49,286 bases of DNA from Echinococcus granulosus. Lineage: Eukaryota; Platyhelminthes; Cestoda; Cyclophyllidea; Taeniidae. A program made the translations under genes and the position numbers. Below, in pieces: positions 36,261-47,616 of the stretch. Numbering within the stretch: the first letter of the stretch is position 1; each line of letters opens with the position of its first letter. The stretch is taken from assembly GCF_000524195.1 (NCBI RefSeq), contig NW_020170397.1, positions 150,455 through 199,740 on the forward strand, written 5' to 3'. Below the pieces are notes generated by a model. The model was not told where the DNA came from and did not search any database. It saw only the letters and a list, made by a program, of their open reading frames with translations.

Positions 36261-37114
36261 TAGCGCCTTTGAATTTTGCGTTTGGAATCAAAGCTTTGGC
36301 ATACGATTATCACAAAATAACACTGTTAGACAACCAATGAATTTTAGTGGAAATGCTTATGGAGATCACACTAGTTAGTTAAGCAACCCCTCCCCGACGC
36401 CCTAGTATGACTTAGAAATGCAGTTAAATTACTTGAGATCCGTGATTTGAGATCTAAGGATCCTAAGTTAGTTGCAGTAATTTTCACTGATTCTGCTTAA
36501 AAGGCTGCATTGTCATTAACTGACCAATGCTGGAGGAAAGTCTATGGAAGTTCTCGAATTAGTAAAGAGGCTGAAAGCACAACAATAAGCAGGTCAAATT
36601 CTAACAATGCCCCCGTGAACACTAAATTAGAGCGAACCGAGATCTCGGGGCAGAATATGCCAAGAAACTACTCCATCCGACTGCTTGCTGAAACTCGAAG
36701 TGCAAGGCAGATATCAAGAACCGGACCGACGTACCATTGAGTAAATTGGAGTGATAGCCGGAACGTCGTACCTCCCTTCAGTTTCAACCCCCAGATGAGT
36801 AATCAAACCTCGAAGATAAGCAAACCCAACCGAGGCCCGCCAATCAAATCAACGAAAAAAGCAACTATAACAGCAATCTTTTGGAGGCATCCATACGCCT
36901 TTGCCGGGTTCTTTTAGAATTTGATTACCAAACTGGCACGATGAGTGACAACAAACCATAATAAAGATTAGAAATAACCACCCAAAGCGTTAGCAACAGT
37001 GAAAGCCACTAGATGAAAGGATAATGATCAACTATCGTGCAATCACACAGGGAGGAATTACCCACTGCAGTCTAATAGGACGCATGCAAGATTAATGTGA
37101 CCCTTTCATCGCCA

Positions 37115-37736
37115 TCATAGGAGGCCAAATTGCCACATCCATGTGGTCCTTGGCTGAAAAACAAGAACTCACATAAAAAATCTCAAGCCAAATATATTTG
37201 CGAGAAAAGGGATTTACATTAGAAGTATGGGTGTTAGACAGTTGTAAATTTAAGAAATTATTTACCACAAGTGAATGTGAAAGCAATCGGTACAAGTTAA
37301 CAAGGCCCTTTACCATTTGGGCTACAAGGAAGAAAATCAAAGACGAGAGACAGCAACCAGCAAAAGGATAATTAGTACTAGAATAAAAACAGCACTTGCA
37401 TAAACCTACAATCAATTAGGAAATTTACCTTCCAATCAATCTGCATGACCCGCAAAGTCTTGGTAGAAACTACCGGCCCGTAAAACGGGTGCCATTGTGC
37501 AATGAAAAAGATCAACCAACTAGATATTAAAAACAAGTAAGAAACCAACTCACAAAAGGTAACAGCAAACCGAAGTCAGAACTAAAGAAATCCTCCATAT
37601 CCTAAGGCAAATAGTCACAAGAGGAGACTTCATACTCTTTATTTGGACTTTTTGGGGCACAAAGACATCCAAGAATGGCAACCAGTACCCAAAACCCAGT
37701 AACGACCCCAACCGGAACGTAGAACCCAGGTGTCAT
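37115..37736 (-). CDS. ATP6V0E: V-type proton ATPase subunit e
   Basis: Minus-strand exons 37736-37636, 37377-37314 and 37153-37115 join in phase to 67 residues (human about 81). The first part, MTPGFYVPVGVVTGFW then APKSPNK, follows the family pattern of PV...T.FW.LV..G and PKGPN. The second exon has AGCCLSSLIFFLVAQM where the human protein has AVCCYLFWLIAFLAQL. The last exon (PRTTWMWQFGLL) resembles the family's ending around NETIWY. Two membrane helices are evident, at about 5-26 and 40-55. Subunit e is part of the membrane Vo sector that acidifies endosomes and lysosomes. A 3' splice site (TTTTTTCAG, 37764-37772) lies 27 nt upstream of the ATG. The segment between the helices is shorter than usual, so one splice site may be off. 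Confidence 0.8.
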
Positions 37737-38544
37737 ATCGCCTCTTGGGTAAGGCGCTACAATCTGAAAAAAGTAAAACACAGCAGAAGATATTTGGTAG
37801 AATTTAAGTATTAGCGATTTAAAAAGTAAACGTGCTTACAAGTATCTATCACTTAAAATTTGCTTTTGACATTCTCAGTATTAAAAAAGTTGGGAAAATT
37901 CAAGATGAAAACAAGAGTCCTTTTTTCGTGCACTGTTTTAAATTAATAATATCATTTACGAATCTATGTTTGAATGCTTAAAAATTTTCTATTTTTGTTT
38001 TTTTACCCTAACTTTCTCCTTCATTTAATTAAAAATTAACACCTTTGAAAATGACCTCAATTTTGACTCTTTTTTATTTTGAAAGATCCTTCTTTCATCC
38101 TTTCGTTTGCACTACTCTTCCTAGCTTAATAATTCTTTCTTCCACCTTACCATTTGTAGCCATTGAACTAGCTGACAAAGTGGACGAGGCCATGTTTATG
38201 AAGCAGTGGTAAGGGAAGGGGTACAGTTATCATGGCTAAGCGTGTATTGGGTACGGTTCCTCTTCAGGGCATGATAATCTTGAACCCATCAGGGGGTTTG
38301 AATCTTGTGACGCGTCAAAAATAGCCCTGATTATGTATTACCTTCTTAATTATAACGTCCATACGAGCATCTGATTTGATGAGTCCATAAAAAGCAAGTG
38401 AAGTTTGGGTCCACATCTTACACTTTCTGCATATATATTGAATCGATTTAGGAACCAAAATGTTACGTATAGTTCTCTGAGTCTTTTTTGAAGTAGATAT
38501 ATTTTGTAGGAGCATAAGGGGATATACACTACTGATGGAAAAAG

Positions 38545-38742
38545 TGTAGCGTCCCGAGACTTCCCAGAAGACGAAAGAAGACACAGTACTCGGGCAGAAT
38601 ACATATATTCAGCACGGAGAAGGTGTCTGGGCTACTGACACGGCCTGAAGACCAGCCCACCTAGCGAGGTACAAGAAGGCTAGTTCAAAGTACAAGAGTG
38701 GCGCCTCACAAATACCGAGGGATATACCACCATCATATTATA
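38545..38742 (+). repeat. LTR-like dispersed repeat, copy 4
   Basis: A 198-bp copy from TGTAGCGTCCC to TATTATA, flanked by AAAG on both sides (38541-38544 and 38743-38746), a possible 4-bp target-site duplication. A fragment of the element interior follows at about 39336-39385, so this may be the left end of a longer, broken element. Confidence 0.65.
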
Positions 38743-39854
38743 AAAGGCCTGAGTCCATCGCTATGAATCGGAGGCCATGTTGGAGGGCGGAAATACAATG
38801 GTCAGAGCCTCAGGTATATGCATAATCATAGCGCTGAGTTAGGCAAAGAATCAATGCATTATATAGTCCCTCTCTCTATAAACGTCATCCAGGCGCTAAT
38901 TTTAGTCAGTCCGCAGCTCCAGCCATCTTCACCATTACCTAGATTTTGCACTACTTTCATTAAATCTAATATTCTGCTCTGTTTAGTAACTGTATTGGAG
39001 GAAGGGGAAATGTGCTGCTTATTCTGTATGTCCATCCCTAATCACAGGAACAGTCACCCAAATGCAGTCATGTAACAACGAAAGGAGTTTAATACGGTTC
39101 CATGGCGATAGCATTTAGTCATTATTCCACCTTGACAATTTATCTATCAAGGTTCTATCCAGCTACAAGAGAGCTGGAGTGGGTATGACACGTTGACTTA
39201 ATTGAATACCATATACAGGCACCATGGGCAGTTCTGTAGTGGGCTTTTTGGATGTAAAAAGGGGCACATCCAGTGCCGCTTTATTTATTAACAGCTTTCA
39301 AGCGGACCACGAAACTGAGGTAGTTGTCCAAAAGAGATATCAATTTCAACCTTTCTGTTGGAAGTCGTCACTGATTATCCATTCCACCCATTTGAAACTC
39401 CCCTCGGTCAGTTTTCTGCTTTGAGGAGTAAAAATTTCCTAGAGAGTTCCAGCCAATCTTAGCGTAGGCGTGATGCTGCTACGATGAATTTCCTTCATGT
39501 GTAAATTCATGTCATTTGCATTAGTAGTAACCCGGTCTGTAGATTTATCAAGGAGATTCCTTTGGAAGGCGAACCAAATTGGGTGGGCATTTATTCCTAA
39601 AATGGTGCTAGAAGATGAACCAATTCTGCACCGAGCACATTGTATACAATTCGCCTGTCTAGAGTACATCCTTTTAAATTCAACAAGCAAAAGAGGATAT
39701 CATGTCCCTAGAGGATTACTTAGGAACTAATTTCGATTCCATGAAAGCTGATCCCTCCGCATTAGATTGCTTCTGCTTAAAAAGCAACTTTAGAAATTTG
39801 CCTAATGCAGACGTGTTATTAGCCTTGTAATACTTTAATTTTATTTATTATTTA

Positions 39855-39996
39855 GGGCTCCTGCCACTGTACCTTCACCGTGCCGCATGGCCTCCGGGCC
39901 GCGTAGGTAGCATTCAAGCCCTTCTGTACGTTGATAACAATAATTCGGCCAGAGTATTGTCTTTTTTCGTCTTTAGGGAAGTCTCGGGGCCCTACA
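39855..39996 (-). repeat. LTR-like dispersed repeat, inverted and diverged copy 5
   Basis: Read on the minus strand it begins TGTAGGGCCCCGAGACTTCC, then AAGACGAAAAAAGACAATAC, then a GGCCCGGAGGCCATG block. This is the same order as copies 1-4. It is shorter and more diverged, and lacks the usual 3' end. Confidence 0.6.
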
Positions 39997-42786
39997 AGTC
40001 TTTCATTTACAGAAGTTAACATTTTAACAAAAATTTGTTAAATTCTTTCAGCTGCCGCAGGTGCGGTGCCCGCAGCGTCTCCCAAAACCGCTAGTAGGGA
40101 AAAAAAAGGTTGTTCTCGACTTACGGATGGTCTGAGGTGCTTTCAAATGGCCATAACTCCAGTGTCATCAAGGTGGCGGTTCTAAAACACCGCCTAGTAA
40201 AGTAGGACATAAAACACGTCAGACAGCTCACTCCCTCTCTCTATGAGATGTTTAAGGTAGTAAGAAACAGGGGCTCTTCCAAGTCACAATGACTTTTATA
40301 GCACTTTGGTTTTTTGTTCCTACACCAAATAAATAGATTTATTTACATCAGGAATGTAGAAGACAAGTGGTTTTTGCAAAAATTTGCTAAAAATTAGGCC
40401 CAAGCACAGTCGTTTCAAACGGCGACATTACTACTCTGCTTCTTGCACTAAGTACGGGTGGTTTGCCCATAAAATGTGGTTAATTGCTTCTTTTAACTCG
40501 AGCTATTGTTTGTTTTTAGCGCACGGATAAAGTACAAGCTTGTTTAGAAAAAAAAAGAGGTCAGAACCTCAATCGCTTCCTATTCCACTACACAGCAGTG
40601 AGAGGGACAAAAGTTTTTGTGAGATAAAACTGCGTAGTTATTCTCCGGGGCAAAGTATGGACGTGATATGGCCTGACGATGTTTGCTTGAGTTCCTCAGT
40701 TCAGCAAAGGTCTGGTCACCACCTCCTGCCGTTTTCAGCTGCAGGATATTAATTTCCCAGTAGTAAAATAATCAAGAGCCACCATTTGGCCCAAGCACCG
40801 CGTGGGTGGGAGTGGAAAAGAGGCCGGCAATCCGGATTTTGTCGACCGACTGATACACCCAGACTATCACAGAGATTACTTACTTTGTGAACATTTTGCA
40901 ACTGAGTGGGATACTTGGAAAGTATCAGCATTTCTAGTTTTAATTTACAACTAATGATTAACTGAGGACCCGACTTTAACAAAGTGTTAGAGGCTAACGA
41001 GCGGGCCATGAAACCGGCTGTCGATTCCGTAACTTGAGGATATCCTCACCCCCTATCCCTTTCCCCTAGTTTCTTCAAAGAATATACCCGCCGTATAACA
41101 TTACCTGTCTCTCTCTCCTTCATGAATAACGCCACTAATACTAACACAATACACAACAGCTTGCCTAGGATGGGAGGCTGCCATCGTCTTGGCTGCTGTG
41201 CCTCACTTGATTCAAAAAAGGGGAAACGGTGAGGATGATCATCAGCAGTAGGTGGAAGATACACATTAGTGTGGCATGTGGGCTCTCCAGTCCCCACAGG
41301 TTGTACTTTCCTTGGATGACACGACCTCTTGGCAGTGTCACCTTCTGGCCTTCTGATCTTGCCACGTAAATGTCCTTCCGCTTTGATGTATCTTATCCTG
41401 TCATGAAAGATAGCCCGAAGGGCTTTGATAACTCCATGTCGCGGTCTTGTTTTGGGGCTGGATGGGAAGTGAAAAAAGTAGCGCCTACGCTCTTGCCTCA
41501 AATAAGTGGTAAGTGAGCAGCCAGAAGCACTTCCACGCTGCAATCATTTTAGGTGAAATGATAATATACACAGATATCCATCCTTTTTTCTTGCAGAAAG
41601 TTGAATGTTTCAAATCTCGAATGGTGTAAAAGTTGGGTGATTTTAACCCCTTTTTCCCCTCATAAAGAGGCTTTCACTTCAGGAAAAGCTTTTAATTAAT
41701 TTAATGCTTTGGCGCCATTGCGCACTTGAGGAGGAAGCAGCAGAGTTTTTTGCCAGTTGCTGTTCTTTTTTCCCGCTTTTGTCGCAAAATGAGAATTGAG
41801 AAGTCTTACTTGGCTCATCTTAAAGCGAATTTTTTGGCAAAAAGGCAAAAAGGAAGGAGAATAATTAATTGAGTGATCAGGCGATGGTGATGATAGGTGG
41901 TAACTTTTAAATACCACGCAATTCAAGACATTGCTCCCCAATTTTTTGACAGGTTTCACCCCGCTCTTCCCACAGCCATTCTTCTTCAAGGCTAGCTAGT
42001 ATTTTGAAAAACCAAAGAACATCATTTACGGATTTTTCTATCGTGACTCTTGACTTCAATATCGGCAGGTGAAGGAGGTGAAGGTTGGTTACTGTTCTAC
42101 AGTGAGCTAGTTGGCATGTGTAGGAGTGTTTACAGAGTTGATATTTACGTCAAACTGTCTGTCTACATTCACTCCAATTGCTGGGAGTGAGTAGACACGA
42201 TTTCCGAAACCCTTCTGAAGTGAGCCTTTATTCGCAGTAAACCTCTTAACTCCGCAATATCTAGAATTGCCATTCCAAAAAGGAACTCGGGATTGATGTT
42301 CTGGTAGGAAGAAAATAATTTTCCCTAAGATATACACTCGGATTTTAGCTTCTGTATTTACCAACTAAAGATAGTGAATAAAGAGTTTGTAAAAAGAAAA
42401 AGGCTGCTAACACTGCTTACATTCTATGGTATGACAAGTTGGCAGATAATACTGACAAAACTGACAGGTCCGAAAATTTTAAATTTTGGCATTGAAAAAA
42501 AGGCCCAAAACACAAAACCGTGGGCACTTTCTTAGTACAAATCTATGCATGCTCTAATTGATAAGATTTTCAAAAAAAAAAAGTAAGTTGAACAGGGCAT
42601 AAGCATAATCAGATCACTTTCAAAAATAGATTTCCCGATGTGTTTTAATAAATAAGGACAAAGCTTATGAGAGGAAAAGGAGAGAAAGTTGGACAATTTT
42701 TTCTTTGAAGTAAAGGAACTGAATAATATGGCCCTTTTTATCATAAAAAGGTGTGTCACCTCTGCATGTTTGCCTGCTGCGTGGTG

Positions 42787-42833
42787 ATTGGCTGGTGGCC
42801 AGTCCTCCCCGCCCCCTCCGCATTTCGGATTGG
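42787..42833. promoter_or_regulatory. CCAAT and GC-box cluster (promoter-like)
   Basis: Two ATTGG motifs (42787-42791, 42829-42833) flank a GC box (CCCCGCCCCC, 42807-42816), a rare GC-rich patch in this region. A good donor (CTTAAAG then GTAAAT, 42930) follows about 100 nt downstream on the plus strand. It could serve a 5'UTR exon spliced to the small gene at 46470. That link is a guess from the splice sites only. Confidence 0.35.
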
Positions 42834-43298
42834 TCAATTTTGTTGTTGAACGTGGATGCCACAGCTAAGCCAACTGAGCCACCTTATATCATTTTTTCAC
42901 GAACAATAACTGGGATCTGCCAACTTAAAGGTAAATATATGCTTTAGTTTCTTGAATGAATGATATAATGCATGTTTTTGCGCTGGAAAAATAGCAGAAG
43001 TTACATTTTTTACTAGATAGTTTGTCCCATTTTTGATCACTTCACCGGACTTTCTCCTATCGTTTAACCCCCATATCGTGTTGAACTTTGATTTTTAGTT
43101 TTAATAACATCCTTAAGAGAACATTTTACTCAGAATGTTTACAAATTTATTCGTCGCCAGAGTAAATAAAGTGGTACGGATTTGAAAAGGGAAAATGGGT
43201 AAAACCCGGTTGTATCATTTCGAGTCTTCCCAAAACTTATAAACAGCCGAAGCAAAGTTAAAAAAGGCACATTAATGACGTATGGAAGAACTGATATG

Positions 43299-43356
43299 CT
43301 GCCAACACAGCCCGAAGGCCATGTCACAGAATGGAAATACAACCCGCGGAGACTGA
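43299..43356 (+). repeat. Dispersed repeat fragment, second family
   Basis: It contains an ACACAGCCCGAAGGCCATGT core followed by a GGAAATACAACCCGCGGAG block, matching 30887-30951 at roughly seven positions in ten. The core is also similar to a block inside the LTR-like repeats. Confidence 0.45.
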
Positions 43357-45186
43357 AATCCTGGCGTAGTAAAGCACACAAACTAATTGCTAAACCCCTG
43401 CAGTGGAAGCCAACTTTTGAATCACTACAACATGCAACAAGCGAAATAAAAAATTTTAAAGCACTGTTATTATATTCCTTTAAATTCTAACAAGGACTAA
43501 ATAAAAGGCAAATATTTCTCACTGAAAAAAGGATTTTTAAGCTTCCCAGCTGGACACGGAAATTCCGGTTTTATCTCCTGTTGAATTAATATGTTGGTGA
43601 TGTACCTTTTAAGGGAATTTCTCTATGTCTAGACAGCTGTCTGGTTGACATGACTACGGGTTGGATTAGAGGGTGGTACATCGTAACTTCGAAAAGTACA
43701 AATTCCAAGCGGATCTGAACAAAGTCTAGCACCTCCTCTTTGAACGCGTTGAAAAGGCCTTCAGGTTTCAATCGCAGATAATCCTTAAAATTGCCGCTTT
43801 TCTTGGTCAGAAATGGGACAAAGAAAGAAATTAAGAGGATTGTGGAAGCAAAATTAGATAAAATCTGTCAAGTTGGGGTCTTGAGAGATTTGGCTGTATT
43901 CAAGCAGGAAAGACGTGCCACTGACAGGAATGAATGTACTAAAAGGCTGATCGTATCTATCCTGCATGCATGTATAAAGTTTTTTACGTGAGGCGTTGAA
44001 TTTTACTGGCTCTATCTCTTCTGACTTCGAAATTTGGCAGGAATACTTGTTTAGAGGGGAAGAAAAGTGAGTAGCTTGGAGGGGTCTTGGATCCTTTTAT
44101 GGATTTTCCTTTTTCTGGCTCATTTTCTACACTGTGAGATTCAGGAGTTGCATAGCGAAGGTCTCGGAGTGGAACTTTATCTCGCATACACACAGAATGT
44201 CTGGCAGGCGACAAGCAGAAATGGCACAGCCGAATGCCATGCCATAAGAAGGCAAACAACCAAAAATCTGCTGAGGTTTATCAAAGTGAAGTCTGCTAAG
44301 TTGCTCAGCCCCAATTTTTCGCCTTTATTTTTATCCATTTCTAAGGCTAACTACACCCATGGGCTGCAATCTCCCCAAACGGCTTTGGGATTAATGTGTA
44401 AGATGCTTGAAAAACGTAACCCTACCTTTATTTCCTCTCACTTTTGCTCGCACTCCCTATTTTTGGCCCTCCTTTAAGTGAAGTAGCTCTCTCGTACAGG
44501 CGTAAGTGCCTTTGGTAAAAGGGATGAAGATGGTTACTTTTCTTCCCTTCTTTTGACATAGAGAGAGAGAGAAACTACTTACTTACTGGAAGGAATGATT
44601 TAACCCCAGATCAAAGGCTGCAGTTAGGCTTCAAGAAAACCCTGCTACCTACTTAACTTTCTTGCATTCCTGTCTGCAGATTAGCTTTGAGAATGTTCAA
44701 CATCCTTGTGGTCGGTATAGAATCAAGGAAAAGCACGATTTCATCGACGATAGGATAAAGATCACGCCTTCCAAGACATAAAAGACCACCTACCCAGACA
44801 TCAAGTAAATCTTTTCTTAGGTGGCTCAATAACTTGCAAGGTACCGTACTGATATGATTAGATTTTTCGAAAAATTCACCATTTTAATCTTGAATGAAAC
44901 AATCGAGACAAACACGCGATTGCTGAGGTGACATGATTACTTTTGTAGCACTTTGTAATTTTTTGACTGACAATTAATCAGGCTTTAACGAGCTGAGGGT
45001 GTTGCAATTGCTGTGTCAGTTTCTACAACACAGATACTGGGTTTTGGCAAAAAAAGGAAAACGGAAGGATAAGGCAGGAGGCAGTCCGAATTCCGCAGAA
45101 CAGCTGTTCCAATCAGGTAGGAAAATATGGTCCCTGGAATACATCATCTTACCCTAGCAAGCTACAACTGAAGATGATTCAGCCTT

Positions 45187-46010
45187 GATTTAAATCTAGA
45201 ACACATCGGTAATCTCTAGGTGTGTACTCAAGCAGAAAAAAAGGACTAACGCATTCTTTTCTTTTTTTGATATTTTAGGATTTAAAGTTTGGAGAGGTCT
45301 TACAGACGAGATTGTTGCAAACATATTTTCAATAAGTCATTAGTAATTGGCCCTTTCTCATTGGTGAATCTAACTACCAATAAAATTTACTCATTTCTCC
45401 AGATTCGCACATTGATTGGTTATCGAATTTCAAGTTTCACAATTTAGAATCCGCCTTCCTTTGCCTACAATTAAAAAATTTTGCGATTTTTCACAAAATG
45501 TTAACAAGGGAAACCGAGTTTTCCCACGAAAGCGGGGCGTGATTCATTCATCTACTGGTGAGACAGTGATTTAAATTTAGAACACACCGGTGATCGCTAG
45601 GTGTATTCTCAAGCAGAAAAAAGACTAACGCATTCTTTTCTTTTTTTTTGAAATTTTGGGAATTGAAGTTCGGAGACGTCTTACAGACAAGATTGTTGCA
45701 AACATAATTTCAATAAGTCATTAGTAATTGGCCCTTTCTCAGTGGTGAATTGACTACCAATAAAATTTCCGCATTTCCTTCAATTCGCATATTGATTGGT
45801 TATCGATTTCAAGTTTCACAATTTAGAATCCGCCTTCCTTTGCCTACAATTAAAAAATTTTGCGATTTTTCACAAAATGTTAACAAGGGGAAATAGTTCA
45901 AGGATTGCAGCACAAGTTGACAAAAAAGGATGATCATTAAGCAACCATCAGTTGAACCGAGTTTGCCCACGAAAGCGGGGCGTGATTCATTCGTCTACTG
46001 GTGACACGGT
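45187..46010 (+). repeat. Tandem duplication, unit about 381 bp
   Basis: Unit 1 begins at 45187 and unit 2 at 45568, both with GATTTAAAT(C/T)TAGAACACA. They run in parallel through a T-rich tract, a CCAAT/ATTGG pair, AATTTTGCGATTTTTCACAA, and an end at CTACTGGTGA. Identity is high by eye. Unit 2 has about 62 extra bases near 45893-45954 that unit 1 lacks. The last unit ends about 450 bp upstream of the small gene at 46470. Confidence 0.85.
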
Positions 46011-46469
46011 GATTCAGCAAACAACCCTCAGAAATGCCTGTCGGCTGTGTTGGAGATCTGTAAACTTAAGTGTCTAAGCTCCTTCTTTATACTTGTTGAA
46101 TGTCAGTAATTTATAATGTGTCGGAGTGGCTCAATTTAAGAATTCCTTAAAAAGACAAAAATAGAGTTCTGGTACCCATTTGGGAGCATTTTTTGAGGTA
46201 TCAGCTAACAGACCATGCGGATTATCTCTGGAAAACATCATGAGTCACATAAACTTGGAGGTGAAATGCCAGGCTACTGGGCCCGGTTATCAACCCTGCT
46301 CTTGGTCAAGTTTCTTTTGCTTAAATTAATATGTTTTGCAGTCAACAGGAATTTAAATTGCACCAGCCAGTAAATCGACATCTTTACATATATTAATAGA
46401 CGCCGGTGCATTTATTAAACTGGTCAAATTACCTCTTTTTGATTGTGTATTTTAAAGGTGTCGCCCCCA

Positions 46470-47616
46470 ATGGAGAAATCAAAGCCAACGTTAGGTAAAC
46501 TGATTCAAAAAAAGATAAAAGGACGTGGAATATTTTCAAAAAACGGTAATTTTTTTCTTTTGCGAACGTATTTTATGATGTAGCAATTTGACTTACTAAA
46601 CAAGGCAATTGTGCCAGTTGTTGAGCCATTACTACTTATTAATCCATTAAGTAAATCATGAAATGCTTCACTTTGTACTTGTTCTCTTTTTTGTTGATAT
46701 TTTAGATAAATCACCACAGGAAGCAGTTGAAAATCTTTTTGGTGAAAAGACCGATAGGGCAGAAGAGCAGGTAATATAAAATAAAGAGAATATTTAAAAA
46801 TGGCCTGCGATTTGCAGAATGAAAAAAAGTGATTAAACTGTCCTTTTCTCCCTCTCTTTTCAACTCGACATCTAGGCAATGGAGTGCTTCGATCAAAGCA
46901 ACGCAAATAATGATAAGAATAATAACCCTTATACTGCTTCACCACGTTACTCAAAGCCGGGGGCGTTAAAACCGGCTGCAGTCGATGGGCAAGAATACTG
47001 GCACCCAGTTTTTGCTGGAAGTAAGCCTTTTACGTTTTCACAAAAGAAGTTTCCCATTTCTGCGGCCGTTTTGTGCGAGGTAAAGGCAAACACCCACGGA
47101 GCTTGTAGTAGTCAGTTTTGTTTGCTTTATGGCGTTTTTCGACAAAAGTCAGAACGGGAAACAACATGTCTCCCATTCATTCACTTTTGCAGGGAGGTGG
47201 AAGAAAGCATGTCTCAGAAATAATCAAGCTGTGAAGGAATTATTTAAAGTCCTTGCAATATTACCCGTGCAATGGATAAGGTGGTGTATTATAAATGACT
47301 GGAGTGAATGCCAGAAGGGAGAGAAAAGGCGGTAGAAGAAGTGAGAGGGTGGGGAAGAGAGGGCGAGGAAGCGATAAATAATAAAAGCCCTTTCTTTTGT
47401 GGCCTATAATTAATGGTCCCTGTACATTCAAACAATTAAACCGACTGTTTCTTGTTTTTTGTACCAATATATTGCAAAATATAAAAAGGAACTTAGGAGG
47501 AAGTTTAGTAAGCAAAGAGAAGATTAAAATTGGGGATTACTAACTGATCCCTTTTTACAGATACCATCGAATGCACGGTTTTGGATAAAGCTGTCATGGA
47601 CGGAAGAAGTGGCTAG
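46470..47616 (+). CDS. Small spliced protein, unrecognised
   Basis: Exons 46470-46545 (or 46470-46494), 46706-46770 and 46876-47020 share consistent phases, and both first-exon donors keep the same frame. The peptide reads MEKSKPTL, then DKSPQEAVENLFGEKTDRAE, then a polar Asn-rich stretch, then GQEYWHPVFAG. Two last exons fit. 47193-47335 gives a basic end with stop at 47333 and a poly(A) signal near 47384. 47561-47616 has a perfect TACTAAC branch site before its acceptor and stop at 47614. Lengths range from 96 to 142 residues. A 3' splice site lies 12 nt upstream of the ATG. No family is recognised, and no signal peptide or membrane segment is evident in exons 1-3. Confidence 0.6.

Larger units (their letters stand above)
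37773..46457. other. Long repeat-rich spacer
   Basis: This 8.7-kb region has no gene I can support. It holds LTR-like copies (38545-38742 and, inverted, about 39855-39996), a repeat fragment (43299-43356), a promoter-like patch (42787-42833) and a 381-bp tandem duplication (45187-46010). Several open frames (41046-41543 minus, 165 codons; 44067-44477 plus, 136 codons) lack known domains. An isolated splice-bounded segment lies at 38160-38208. Confidence 0.5.

Noticed and set aside
37358..37402. Alternative frame over V-ATPase e exon 2 giving a different hydrophobic helix (VYASAVFILVLII)
   Set aside because: It needs a weak GTCTCC donor, and loses the CC...AQ pattern shared with the family.
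44067..44477. 136-codon plus-strand frame with a hydrophobic start resembling a signal peptide
   Set aside because: No domain, no conserved cysteine or other pattern, and dense competing frames on the other strand.
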